This document shows, piece after piece, positions 18,621 to 26,448 of a stretch of 64,000 nucleotides of DNA. The DNA is taken from contig NZ_JAFFZS010000015.1 in NCBI RefSeq assembly GCF_016921115.1, forward strand, positions 1 to 64,000, given 5' to 3'. The position numbers and the translations under genes were made by a program. The DNA comes from Streptomyces actuosus. Lineage in GTDB: Bacteria > Actinomycetota > Actinomycetes > Streptomycetales > Streptomycetaceae. Positions within the stretch are counted from its first letter, which is position 1. The number at the start of each line of letters is the position of its first letter. Under the pieces are notes generated by a model that worked only from the letters and a program-made list of their open reading frames with translations, was not told the DNA's origin and did no database searches.

Positions 18621-19298
18621 TCAGTCGTCGTCGCCGAGCACCGGCTCCGGCAGCGTCCCCGCGTTGTGCTCCAGCAGGCGCCAGCCGCGGGCGCCCTCGC
18701 CGAGGACGGACCAGCAGCAGTTGGACAGGCCGCCGAGGCTCTCCCAGTGGCGGCCTTCCAGGCCGAGGAGGCGGCCGATGGTGGTACGGATGGTGCCGCC
18801 GTGGCTGACCACGACGAGCGTGCCGTCGTCGGGCAGCTTGTCGGCATGCCGCAGGACGACGGGCGCTGCACGCTCGGCGACCTCGCTCTCCAGTTCGCCG
18901 CCGCCGCGGCGCACCGGCTCGCCGAGCTTCCAGGCCGCGTACTCGTCGCCGTGGCGTTCGACGATCTCGTCGTGGGTCAGCCCCTGCCACACCCCTGCGT
19001 ACGTCTCCCGCAGACCCTCGTCATGGGTGACGTCGAGCCCGGTGAGCGCGGCGAGTTCGGCAGCGGTGTTCGCCGCCCGCTGCAGGTCCGAGGAGACGAT
19101 CGCGTCGGGGCGCAGCGAGGCGAGCAGCCGCGCGGCGCGGCGGGCCTGGGCGATGCCCGTGTCGGTGAGTTCGACGTCGGTCGTGCCCTGGAAGCGGCGC
19201 TCCACGTTCCAGGACGTCTGGCCGTGGCGCCACAGGATGACGCGGCGGCCCCGGCCCGGCCGGCCGGCGCTCACCTCACCGGTGCGGCTCACCGCCAC
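18621..19298 (-). CDS. Histidine phosphatase family protein
   Basis: A 225-residue phosphoglycerate-mutase-like phosphatase. The catalytic RHGQTSWN near residue 24 carries the phospho-accepting His. GLRETYAGVWQGL supplies the acid residue and VVSHGGTIR the second His. Family members hydrolyse small phosphorylated metabolites or proteins; the exact substrate is unknown and a true glycolytic mutase is unlikely by length. The GTG start overlaps the end of rsfS by ten bases, so translation is coupled. In Streptomyces the order nadD – LCP-type gene – rsfS – phosphatase is conserved, as I remember it. Confidence 0.88.
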   Translation of the reverse strand: MAVSRTGEVSAGRPGRGRRVILWRHGQTSWNVERRFQGTTDVELTDTGIAQARRAARLLASLRPDAIVSSDLQRAANTAAELAALTGLDVTHDEGLRETYAGVWQGLTHDEIVERHGDEYAAWKLGEPVRRGGGELESEVAERAAPVVLRHADKLPDDGTLVVVSHGGTIRTTIGRLLGLEGRHWESLGGLSNCCWSVLGEGARGWRLLEHNAGTLPEPVLGDDD

Positions 19299-19735
19299 TC
19301 ACCACCCGGTCCCGCCGCCTCCTCGGCCGCCTGCAGCTCGGCGTGCTCCTCGGCCTTTCCGCGGGTCGCCTTGGCGTCCTCGGGCAGCTCGATCTCGGGG
19401 CAGTCCTTCCACAGGCGCTCCAGCGCGTAGAAGACGCGCTCCTCGCTGTGCTGGACGTGGACGACGATGTCGACATAGTCGAGCAGGACCCAGCGGGCCT
19501 CGCGGTCGCCCTCGCGGCGTACCGGCTTGGCGCCGCGCTCCTTGAGCAGCCGCTCCTCGATCTCGTCGACGATCGACTTGACCTGGCGGTCGTTGGGCGC
19601 GGAGGCCAGCAGGAAGGCGTCCGTGATCGACAGCACGTCGCTGACGTCGTAGGCGATGATGTCGTGCGCGAGCTTGTCGGCGGCGGCCTGTGCGGCGGTG
19701 TCGATCAGCTCGAGGGAACGGTCGGTTGCGGTCAC
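19289..19735 (-). CDS. rsfS: Ribosome silencing factor RsfS
   Basis: A 148-residue RsfS/Iojap protein that binds ribosomal protein L14 and blocks joining of subunits when nutrients are short. The core (AADKLAHDIIAYDVSDVLSITDAFLLASA, DRQVKSIVDEIEERL, WVLLDYVDIVVHVQ, ERVFYALERLWKDC) is complete. A C-terminal extension rich in Ala, Glu and Gly is typical of actinobacteria. The start is GTG at 19735 with a GGAAAG site eight bases upstream. The end overlaps the histidine phosphatase gene. A strong hairpin separates it from the LCP-like gene upstream, so rsfS may have its own promoter in the 125-base spacer. Confidence 0.93.
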   Translation of the reverse strand: MTATDRSLELIDTAAQAAADKLAHDIIAYDVSDVLSITDAFLLASAPNDRQVKSIVDEIEERLLKERGAKPVRREGDREARWVLLDYVDIVVHVQHSEERVFYALERLWKDCPEIELPEDAKATRGKAEEHAELQAAEEAAGPGGEWR

Positions 19736-19860
19736 TGCAGGGCTTTCCGTCGGCGGTCACTTGCCGTCCAGGGTCTCACGGACCGCCGCCGGCACCCCAC
19801 GCGATAACGGGATCACGCCGGGCGGCCACGCTCCGTCACCGGGACCGGGCCGCCGCGGCA

Positions 19861-19902
19861 CCGCCGCCGTCCCCCGGGGCGGCGCCCGGGGGACGGCGGC
19901 GG
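19861..19902 (-). terminator. Long hairpin abutting the LCP-like gene stop
   Basis: An 18-base perfect inverted repeat (arms 19861–19878 and 19885–19902) with a six-base loop begins at the base immediately after the TGA of the LCP-like gene. The stop codon and stem therefore have no spacer at all. The stem is almost wholly G–C except one A–T pair. It probably terminates the nadD–LCP transcript before rsfS. Confidence 0.8.
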
Positions 19903-21756
19903 TCAGGGCTTGTAGTCCTGGCCGAGGACCACCGAGACGTCGGCGTTCCCGGAGACCTTGCCCTGGACGACCGCCCCGGTCGGCAGGCCGAGGGTCTTGG
20001 CGACCTCGGTGGCTCCGTCCTTGTCGGCGGCGTCGGCGTAGGTGACCGTGGAGGACGTCCGGGCGGTGCCGGTGCCCGCGTCCAGGAAGGTGAAGCCGCC
20101 GTTGAGCAGGACGACGCGGGCCTTGTCGGTGTTGCCCGTCGCGCCGCTGGCGTTGCGCACGGAGACGCGGACGGCGCTGCCCTGGTCGGGGCTCTTGGCG
20201 GTGCCGCCGAGGACGTCCTTGACGACGCTGTCGGACGCCTTCGCGCTCAGGGTGCCGTCGTCCTGGACCGGCAGCAGGGCGGTCTTGTAGTCGCCGCCCT
20301 TGGCGAGATCGGCCAGTTCGGCGAGGAAGGTGCCGAGGTCCTTGTCGGTGAGGGAGGGGTCGAGGATCTGCGCCAGGGTCTGCACGGTGACCGTCGCGGC
20401 CTGCGGGTCGGACGACAGCTTGCGCAGCACCCCTTGCATGACCTGGCCGAAGCGCTGCAGCTGGGCGTTCTGGGACTCGCCGGAGGCGCGGTAGGTGGCG
20501 TAGGCGACGGCCGTCTTGCCACTGAGGGTCCGGTCGGCGCCCTTGCGGACGACGGGGGGCGCGCCCTTCTTCTTGGCGTCCGGGTCGGGGACGTCGGTGT
20601 CCGCGTCGACCTCGATGTTGCCGACGAGGTCGACGAGGTTCTGCAGGTAGGGGGTGTCCAGACGCCAGGTGCCCTGGATGTCGGTGCCGAGAACGCCGTC
20701 GAGCGCCTCGCGGGTGCCGGAGGAGCCGTCGCCGTCGACGGACTTCGCCAGGGTCGTGGTGGTGCCGTCCTCGGAGGTCAGGGCGAGGGCGTTGGGCAGC
20801 AGGACGGTGGTGCCCTGCCGGGTGGTGGTGTTGTCCACGAGCAGCGCGGTGGCCGTGCCGCCCTTCTTGGTGTCGTGCAGGTGGACGACGATCACGTCGC
20901 GTTTCTGGGCGCCCGCGGCGGTCGTGCCGCCGGACTCGGCCGCGGAGTCCGACAGGCCGGGCAGCTTCCCGGCGTACCAGAGGTAACCGACGCCGCCGAC
21001 GGCGACCAGGGCGAGGACGACCAGGAGGGCGATCATGCGGCTGCGGGCGCGGCGGCGGGCCTCCTCGCGGCGCTCGGTGCGGTTCTCGGTGAACTTCAGC
21101 CAGTCGATGACGTCCTCGGAGTCCCGGTCGGGCTCCTCGACGAAGGCGAACTGCTCGGTGTGGTACTCCCGTTCGGCGGACCCTTCGGACGCCTCCTGCT
21201 CGGCGGGGCCGGCCTGCTGCGGGATGTGGGCGGTCTGCTCGGCGACCCGGGACTGCTGCCCACCGGCCGGGGAACGCCCGTAGGGGTCGGACCCGCCGGC
21301 GGCCTGCCGGGGCATGCCGTAGGGGTCGTGCCCCACCGCGGGCTGCCGGCCCGTCTCATAGACGCCCTGACGCCCGGCGGGGTGCGTTCCCGTCTCATAG
21401 GCGCCCTGGTGCCCCGCGGCGGGGTGCTGGGGGGTGCCGTACGGGTCGTAGCCGGGGGCGGTCTGCGGGGGCGTTCCGTAGGGGTCGTAGCCGGAGGGCG
21501 CGTGCTGCGGCGAGCCGTAGGCGTCGGGTCCGGTGGGCTGCTGCTGCCGTCCGGTGCCGTAGGGGTCGTACGGAGGCACCGGCGGCTGCTGACCGGTCGC
21601 GTACGGGTCGTAGCCGTAGCCCTGCTGTGCGTGAGGGTCGTACGCCGGGTGGGGCGCCTGCTGCGACACCTGCCGGTAGACCGGCTGCCCGTACTCGTCG
21701 TAACCGACGAGCTCGTACTGGTCGCCCCCGTGACCCGCGTCGTATCGGTCGTTCAC
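19903..21756 (-). CDS. LytR-CpsA-Psr-like membrane protein with degenerate catalytic motif
   Basis: A 617-residue protein starting at GTG (GAGAGGGG upstream). Residues 1–210 are cytoplasmic and low complexity, built on many YDPYGT-like repeats. A membrane segment follows (about 240–262, RMIALLVVLALVAVGGVGYLW), then an LCP-like domain (about 285–480) and a LytR_C domain with VRVSVRNASGATGNTDKARV. LCP enzymes attach wall polymers to peptidoglycan. Here the usual PRD-type arginine motif after the first strand reads VLLPNALAL, and the second Arg-rich motif is also weak, so ligase activity is doubtful. It is downstream of nadD with 17 bases between. The S. coelicolor counterpart may be SCO2578, reported as a spore-envelope factor; this is from memory. 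Confidence 0.8.
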   Translation of the reverse strand: MNDRYDAGHGGDQYELVGYDEYGQPVYRQVSQQAPHPAYDPHAQQGYGYDPYATGQQPPVPPYDPYGTGRQQQPTGPDAYGSPQHAPSGYDPYGTPPQTAPGYDPYGTPQHPAAGHQGAYETGTHPAGRQGVYETGRQPAVGHDPYGMPRQAAGGSDPYGRSPAGGQQSRVAEQTAHIPQQAGPAEQEASEGSAEREYHTEQFAFVEEPDRDSEDVIDWLKFTENRTERREEARRRARSRMIALLVVLALVAVGGVGYLWYAGKLPGLSDSAAESGGTTAAGAQKRDVIVVHLHDTKKGGTATALLVDNTTTRQGTTVLLPNALALTSEDGTTTTLAKSVDGDGSSGTREALDGVLGTDIQGTWRLDTPYLQNLVDLVGNIEVDADTDVPDPDAKKKGAPPVVRKGADRTLSGKTAVAYATYRASGESQNAQLQRFGQVMQGVLRKLSSDPQAATVTVQTLAQILDPSLTDKDLGTFLAELADLAKGGDYKTALLPVQDDGTLSAKASDSVVKDVLGGTAKSPDQGSAVRVSVRNASGATGNTDKARVVLLNGGFTFLDAGTGTARTSSTVTYADAADKDGATEVAKTLGLPTGAVVQGKVSGNADVSVVLGQDYKP

Positions 21757-21773
21757 CGGTAGCCCCTCTCGGC

Positions 21774-22487
21774 TCACTCGCCGCGGTACAGCCGGCGTTT
21801 GGCGATGTAGCGCACGACTCCGTCCGGCACCAGATACCAGATGGGGTCGCCTTTGGCGACTCGCGCACGGCAGTCGGTGGAGGAGATGGCGAGGGCGGGG
21901 ACCTCGACGAGGGAGACTCCGCCCTCGGGGAGCCCGGGGTCGTCGAGGTGGTGGCCGGGCCGGGTGACGCCGATGAAGTGTGCCAGGGAGAACAGTTCCT
22001 CGGTGTCGCGCCAGGTGAGGATCTGGCCGAGCGCGTCGGCACCGGTGATGAAGAACAGGTCGGTGTCGGGATTGAGGACGCGCAGGTCGCGCAGGGTGTC
22101 GACGGTGTACGTCGGACCGCCGCGGTCGAGGTCGATGCGGCTCACGGAGAACTGCGGGTTCTCGGCGGTGGCGATGACCGTCATCAGGTAGCGGTCCTCG
22201 GCCGGGGAGACCTTGCGGTGGGTCTTCTGCCACGGCTGGCCGGTCGGGACGAAGACGACCTCGTCCAGGTGGAACTGCGCGGCGACCTCGCTGGCCGCCA
22301 CCAGGTGGCCGTGGTGGATCGGGTCGAACGTGCCGCCCATGACGCCCAGGCGGCGCTTGCCCGGGTTCGACGGGCCGGCTCCCGGGTCGGGCGCGGGCCG
22401 GGGCGCACCCGTGCGCACCGCGTCGGCCGCGCGGTGCTCCGTGTCGACCGGATCACGCACCGTGTCGTGCGCCGGACCGGTAGGCAT
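21774..22487 (-). CDS. nadD: Nicotinate-nucleotide adenylyltransferase
   Basis: A 237-residue NadD, which joins ATP and nicotinate mononucleotide to form deamido-NAD. The nucleotidyltransferase signature GVMGGTFDPIHHGHL and the C-terminal ISSTDCRARV motif (equivalent of ISxTxxR) are intact. The first 45 residues are a disordered, Pro/Ala-rich extension not found in E. coli NadD. ATG at 22487 is preferred because GGAGAG lies six bases upstream; the ATG five codons earlier is inside that region. It precedes the LCP-like gene by 17 bases and probably shares its transcript. Confidence 0.95.
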   Translation of the reverse strand: MPTGPAHDTVRDPVDTEHRAADAVRTGAPRPAPDPGAGPSNPGKRRLGVMGGTFDPIHHGHLVAASEVAAQFHLDEVVFVPTGQPWQKTHRKVSPAEDRYLMTVIATAENPQFSVSRIDLDRGGPTYTVDTLRDLRVLNPDTDLFFITGADALGQILTWRDTEELFSLAHFIGVTRPGHHLDDPGLPEGGVSLVEVPALAISSTDCRARVAKGDPIWYLVPDGVVRYIAKRRLYRGE

Positions 22488-22584
22488 GTCCTGCTCTCCC
22501 ATGCGTGCAGACCCTACCGGCCCGGTCCGAGAGCCTCCGCCGCCAGTCGACCGGCGCCGGCCGGGAGGGTCTGCCGGGCAGGGC

Positions 22585-22749
22585 TCAGCGGTCGCGGTTG
22601 AAGCGGGTGGTGACCCACAGCAGCAGCAGCAGGATGACGAGGGCGCTGCCGCCGGTGACGTAGGGGCTCAGGCTCTCGTGGTTGCCGCCGTGCTCCTCGC
22701 CCTCGGCGGCGAGGGTGACCAACTGGGCAGCGGCGCTGTGGAAGCTCAT
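22585..22749 (-). CDS. Small single-pass membrane protein
   Basis: A 54-residue protein starting MSFHSAAAQLVTLAAEGEEHG, with a hydrophobic segment GSALVILLLLLWVTTRF near the C-terminus and a short basic tail (NRDR). The orientation is probably N-out. It has Streptomyces-type codon use, with G or C at most third positions. It lies between nadD and another small membrane protein on the same strand. No function is known to me. A GAAG before the ATG is the only ribosome-binding candidate. Confidence 0.7.
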   Translation of the reverse strand: MSFHSAAAQLVTLAAEGEEHGGNHESLSPYVTGGSALVILLLLLWVTTRFNRDR

Positions 22750-22890
22750 CTTCGGCAGGACCTATCCGGTGTGGGCGGGACAAAGACGTCGGCCCATCGT
22801 AAGCGGGCGCCTCCTCGGCGATCACGCCGACTCCGCCAATGGGAGCCGCGGCTCGGCCGCACCGGGTCCCGGGGGAACTTTCCGGGCGCC

Positions 22891-23052
22891 TCAGTCGTCC
22901 TTCCGGCTGTAGCCCCGGAGCAGGAACCACCCGGTCAGGACACACCCGACGACCATCACGATCAGGATGACCCGGAGCAGGTACCCCGAGCCCTCGTGCG
23001 GAGCGGTACCCGCTGCCTCGGCGAGCCAGGCGGCGGCAGGGGGGTACTCCAT
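22891..23052 (-). CDS. Small single-pass membrane protein
   Basis: A 53-residue protein beginning MEYPPAAAWLAEAAG, with one membrane helix (LLRVILIVMVVGCVLTGWFLL) and a charged tail ending GYSRKDD. ATG at 23052 follows AAGGAG by about nine bases; an ATG 15 codons upstream has no such site. It is divergent from the M48 protease gene, 115 bases away. With the neighbouring 54-residue protein it forms a pair of small tail-anchored-like proteins in front of nadD. Function not assigned. Confidence 0.7.
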   Translation of the reverse strand: MEYPPAAAWLAEAAGTAPHEGSGYLLRVILIVMVVGCVLTGWFLLRGYSRKDD

Positions 23053-23167
23053 GGCAGGGGACTCCTTCGCTGTGGTGCCCGTCCACGGTAACTCCACCTA
23101 GGCTGGGCTCTGCCTCGGGGGCGCACAGGGCCAAAGGACGGCCACATCGACGCACATGGGGGACCAC

Positions 23168-24295
23168 ATGTCCGAAGACGGCCACCGGTACGACGAGCAC
23201 GCGAACGTGCCGAGCAGGCAGCGCAGGCGCTTCCCGGGGATCTCCTCGCGTGCCTACGAGCACCCGGCGGACCGCTCCGCCCTGGTGGCCCTGCGCAAGC
23301 TGAGCGGGTTCGACACCGTCTTCAAGGCGCTCAGCGGACTGCTGCCCGAGCGGAGCCTTCGGCTGCTGTTCCTGTCCGACTCGGTGCGCGTGTCGGACCA
23401 GCAGTTCGCCCACCTCAACGACATGCTGCGAGACGCCTGTTACATCCTGGACCTGGAGAAGGTCCCCCCGATGTACGTCAACCAGGACCCGCAGCCGAAC
23501 GCGATGTGCATCGGCCTGGACGAGCCGATCATCGTGGTGACCACCGGGCTCGTCGAGCTGCTCGACGAGGAGGAGATGCGGGCGGTGATCGGCCACGAGG
23601 TGGGGCACGCCCTGTCCGGCCACGCGGTCTACCGGACGATCCTGCTGTTCCTGACCAGCCTGGCCGTCCGGGTCGCCTGGATCCCGCTGGGCAATCTGGC
23701 GATCATGGCGATCGTCACGGCGCTGCGGGAGTGGTTCCGCAAGTCGGAGCTGTCCGCCGACCGGGCGGGCCTGCTGGTGGGGCAGGACCTGACGGCTTCG
23801 ATGCGCGGCTTGATGAAGATCGCGGGCGGCAACCACCTGCACGAGATGAACGTGGACGCGTTCCTCCAGCAGGCCGAGGAGTACGAGGCCGGGGGCGACC
23901 TGCGCGACTCCGTGCTGAAGATCCTCAATGTGCTGCCGCGCTCGCATCCGTTCACGGCCGTGCGGGCGGCCGAGCTGAAGAAGTGGGCTGCGTCGCGGGA
24001 CTACCAGCGGATCATGGACGGCCACTACCCGCGGCGCGACGAGGACAAGGACACCTCGGTCTCCGACTCCTTCCGTGAGTCGGCGGCGCACTACGCCGGC
24101 CACGTCAAGTCGTCGAAGGACCCCCTGATGAAGCTGGTCACCGACCTCGCGGGCGGGGCGGGCGACCTGGGCGGCCGGGTCCGGCGCGGCTTCGCCGGGT
24201 TCGCGGGACCGGGCGGCCAGGAGGCGCAGGGCACCGGCGGCGCGACGACGAAGGACCGCCCCGCGGGGGACCCCCGGGACGAGGACGAGGACTGA
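23168..24295 (+). CDS. M48 family zinc metalloprotease
   Basis: A protein of about 375 residues of the HtpX/Ste24-like M48 class. The zinc site HEVGHALSGH lies near residue 142, with the third ligand Glu in the ELSADRAGLL segment. A hydrophobic stretch (TILLFLTSLAVRVAWIPLGNLAIMAIV) after the zinc motif suggests membrane attachment. Such enzymes degrade misfolded membrane proteins or process small substrates. The second ATG (23168) is chosen because GGGGGA lies six bases ahead. The C-terminal 60 residues are Gly-rich and charged, probably disordered. It stands alone on the plus strand. Confidence 0.9.
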   Translation: MSEDGHRYDEHANVPSRQRRRFPGISSRAYEHPADRSALVALRKLSGFDTVFKALSGLLPERSLRLLFLSDSVRVSDQQFAHLNDMLRDACYILDLEKVPPMYVNQDPQPNAMCIGLDEPIIVVTTGLVELLDEEEMRAVIGHEVGHALSGHAVYRTILLFLTSLAVRVAWIPLGNLAIMAIVTALREWFRKSELSADRAGLLVGQDLTASMRGLMKIAGGNHLHEMNVDAFLQQAEEYEAGGDLRDSVLKILNVLPRSHPFTAVRAAELKKWAASRDYQRIMDGHYPRRDEDKDTSVSDSFRESAAHYAGHVKSSKDPLMKLVTDLAGGAGDLGGRVRRGFAGFAGPGGQEAQGTGGATTKDRPAGDPRDEDED

Positions 24296-24551
24296 TGCGC
24301 CGCCGCAGGCGGCAGGCGGCGCCTCCGCCCGGCCGTCAGCGGCCGGCGGCGCCCCCCGGGCGACCGCTGCGGGCGGTCCGCGGCGCACCCCGGGGAGCCT
24401 CCCGGACGGTGGCGTGACTCGGGCGACCGGAGAGCGGCCGCATGCCTCGGGCGACCGGTGGACGGTGGCGCGTCGCGGACGGCGGACATCAGGCGGACGA
24501 CGGCCGGCGGCCCAGGAGCCTCGCTCCGGCGGCTCGCCGGTGACCGGCCGC

Positions 24552-25622
24552 TCACAGCCGCGGCTGCGCGCCCGCCGCCATGGAGCCGCACAGGGCCGTC
24601 GCGCTGCCCGTGGCGTAGGGGTCGGTGCCGGCCGGGCCGCCGCTCTTCGCGGTCTGCCCGGCGAGCAGCGGGTGCAGCTCCCCGACGGTGTCCCCGGAGC
24701 AGGACAACGGGCCGGCCTGCGCGGAGGAGGCGACCAGCTGGGCCTGGTGCAGGCGCAGGTCCTCGCGGTCGAAGCGGAACTGCACCTGGCGGCGGACGGT
24801 GAACAGGGAGATCTGACCACCCGCGCCGGAGCCGGCCGGGCTCAGGGCGTAGACGAAGGTGTGGTCTGCGGTGACCTCCAAGGTGGTGGCGTCGGTCTCG
24901 GCGGCCTGGAGGGTGCCCTGGACGCGGATCTTGGCATCGGCGAGCCGGGCCTCTGAGGAGGCGAAACGGACCAGCCATCCGGTGGGCTCGTGCCGGCCGT
25001 CGGCGGTCGGGTGGTCGAAGCTCTCGTCGAACTGGCTGAGTTGGCCGGGATCGACCAGGACGCGCACGGGGCGGATCTGCTCTCCGGTGAGCACCTCGGG
25101 ATAGAGGGAGGAGCGGACCAGGTAGTCCTTGGCGGTGGTCAGGGCGGCCACGACCTGGCTCTCGGAGAAGTGCGCGGTGCGCCGCGAGGCCGGCAGCGGG
25201 ATGCCCTCGGCGCCGATCCGGAACTGGGCGGCGGGGCTGTGCGCGTACAGGTACTCGGCGTCGGCGGCGCCGGGCACCCGGCCCTCGGGGGCGAGCGGGA
25301 CGACGGTCATGCGCAGGGGCTCCGGGGGCCGCCGCGCCTCGGAGGACGCGTACGGGTGCCGTATGCCCATGTAGACGGCGGTGCTGAAGGCGACGGCGAT
25401 CAGCAGGACCAGGCCCAGCACCTGCCGGGACAGGCCGCGGTGCAGCGGCGGGCGGCGGCGCACGGCGGGGGTGTGCTCGGCCATCCGCTCCCGGGCGGAG
25501 TACTCCTGGAGTCGGGCAGCGCGGACGAACGACTCGTCGAAGACGACGGATCGGTACTCGTCCTCACCACCACCGGGGGCTCCCTCGGGTGTCCCCTCGG
25601 GTGGCTCTCCAGGCCCGCCCAT
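24552..25622 (-). CDS. SCO2583-like membrane-anchored protein
   Basis: A 356-residue protein with a short acidic N-terminus carrying YRSVVFDESFVRAA (about 23–36), one membrane segment (LGLVLLIAVAFSTAVYMG, about 69–90) and a large outside domain of about 260 residues with several strands, including QLSQFDESFDHP and VTADHTFVYALSP. It is the second of two adjacent genes sharing the N-terminal motif. The NCBI name for such proteins is, as I recall, SCO2583 family membrane protein. Function is unknown. Proximity to the gene related to SCO2584, a reported spore-wall factor, suggests a linked envelope role. Its ATG at 25622 follows about 100 bases of spacer. Confidence 0.75.
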   Translation of the reverse strand: MGGPGEPPEGTPEGAPGGGEDEYRSVVFDESFVRAARLQEYSARERMAEHTPAVRRRPPLHRGLSRQVLGLVLLIAVAFSTAVYMGIRHPYASSEARRPPEPLRMTVVPLAPEGRVPGAADAEYLYAHSPAAQFRIGAEGIPLPASRRTAHFSESQVVAALTTAKDYLVRSSLYPEVLTGEQIRPVRVLVDPGQLSQFDESFDHPTADGRHEPTGWLVRFASSEARLADAKIRVQGTLQAAETDATTLEVTADHTFVYALSPAGSGAGGQISLFTVRRQVQFRFDREDLRLHQAQLVASSAQAGPLSCSGDTVGELHPLLAGQTAKSGGPAGTDPYATGSATALCGSMAAGAQPRL

Positions 25623-25723
25623 ATCTTCAGGGTAGGTCTCCGCAAGCCCCGATAAACGCCCAGGTACACGACAAGTTCTGACAGGTCCTCAACAGCGGGC
25701 GCGGGCGTCGGGAGGTCCGGGTG

Positions 25724-26311
25724 TCAGGGGGTGCGGGGGACCGCGGAGACGGCGGGCTGCGAGTAGTCCGCGGAAGCCGAGGGCGCCACCTCACCGGCCC
25801 CGTCCAGCCCGGTCGAGGCGGGCGGCGGCGGGACCTGGTCGCGGCTGCCTCCCGAGGAGGCGCCCCGGTAGACCGCGGTGAAGGCCAGCGCGACCATGCC
25901 GACACCCATCACGAGGGCGAGGACCCAGGCGACGGGGCGGTGCCAGCGGGCCTGCCGGCCGTAGGGCCGCCGGGTGTCGTGGTGGTCGTCGAAGGCGTAG
26001 GCGTCGTCGACGTCGTCCGGGGCGCCCAGGTCGGGACCCCCGCCGGGCCCCCGGTATCCGTCCGGGCCTGGGCCGTCGTGGCGCTCGCCGCGGCGGCGGG
26101 CGCGACGGGCCTCGAACTCGGAGGCCTCCGCTCTCGCCCGGGCGGCGGCCAGGAGGCGTTCGACGGCGGTCGGCTCATGCACCGTGGCCGCCCGCACGAA
26201 GGCCTCGTCGAAGACCACGGAGGCGAACTCTTCGTCCGACACCCCGCGGTCGTGGTCGTCGTCGGGCTCCCAGCCGTCGCGAAACGGCGTGCCCCCCACG
26301 TCCTCCGGCAC
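25724..26311 (-). CDS. SCO2584-like spore-wall-associated membrane protein
   Basis: A protein of about 195 residues. Near the N-terminus FASVVFDEAFVRAATVHEP matches the motif of the next gene. A charged helical stretch (VERLLAAARARAEASEFEAR) and an Asp/Pro/Gly-rich linker follow, then a single membrane segment (VAWVLALVMGVGMVALAFTAVY) and a short outer tail. In S. coelicolor the equivalent gene next to proA, SCO2584, was reported as part of the MreB-linked spore wall complex, as I remember it. GTG at 26311 is chosen although no ribosome-binding site precedes it. TACTCT ends six bases before that GTG, so the message could be leaderless; TTG at 26338 is the other option. Confidence 0.7.
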   Translation of the reverse strand: MPEDVGGTPFRDGWEPDDDHDRGVSDEEFASVVFDEAFVRAATVHEPTAVERLLAAARARAEASEFEARRARRRGERHDGPGPDGYRGPGGGPDLGAPDDVDDAYAFDDHHDTRRPYGRQARWHRPVAWVLALVMGVGMVALAFTAVYRGASSGGSRDQVPPPPASTGLDGAGEVAPSASADYSQPAVSAVPRTP

Positions 26312-26407
26312 GGAACCAGAGTAGACCTGGGGGGTCAATTTGGGCAGACGGTATGGAAATTCATCCGCCGGGTGAGACGGCTTTCGAGCGGCGCGCGCCC
26401 GGCCCGG

Positions 26408-26433
26408 GGGCGCATGCCGGTCGCATATGCGCC
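26408..26433 (-). terminator. Hairpin terminator after proA
   Basis: GGGCGCAT and ATGCGCCC form an 8-bp perfect stem around a ten-base loop, 15 bases beyond the proA stop and about 100 bases before the SCO2584-like gene start. Confidence 0.7.
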
Positions 26434-26448
26434 CGCCGGACGGGGGTC

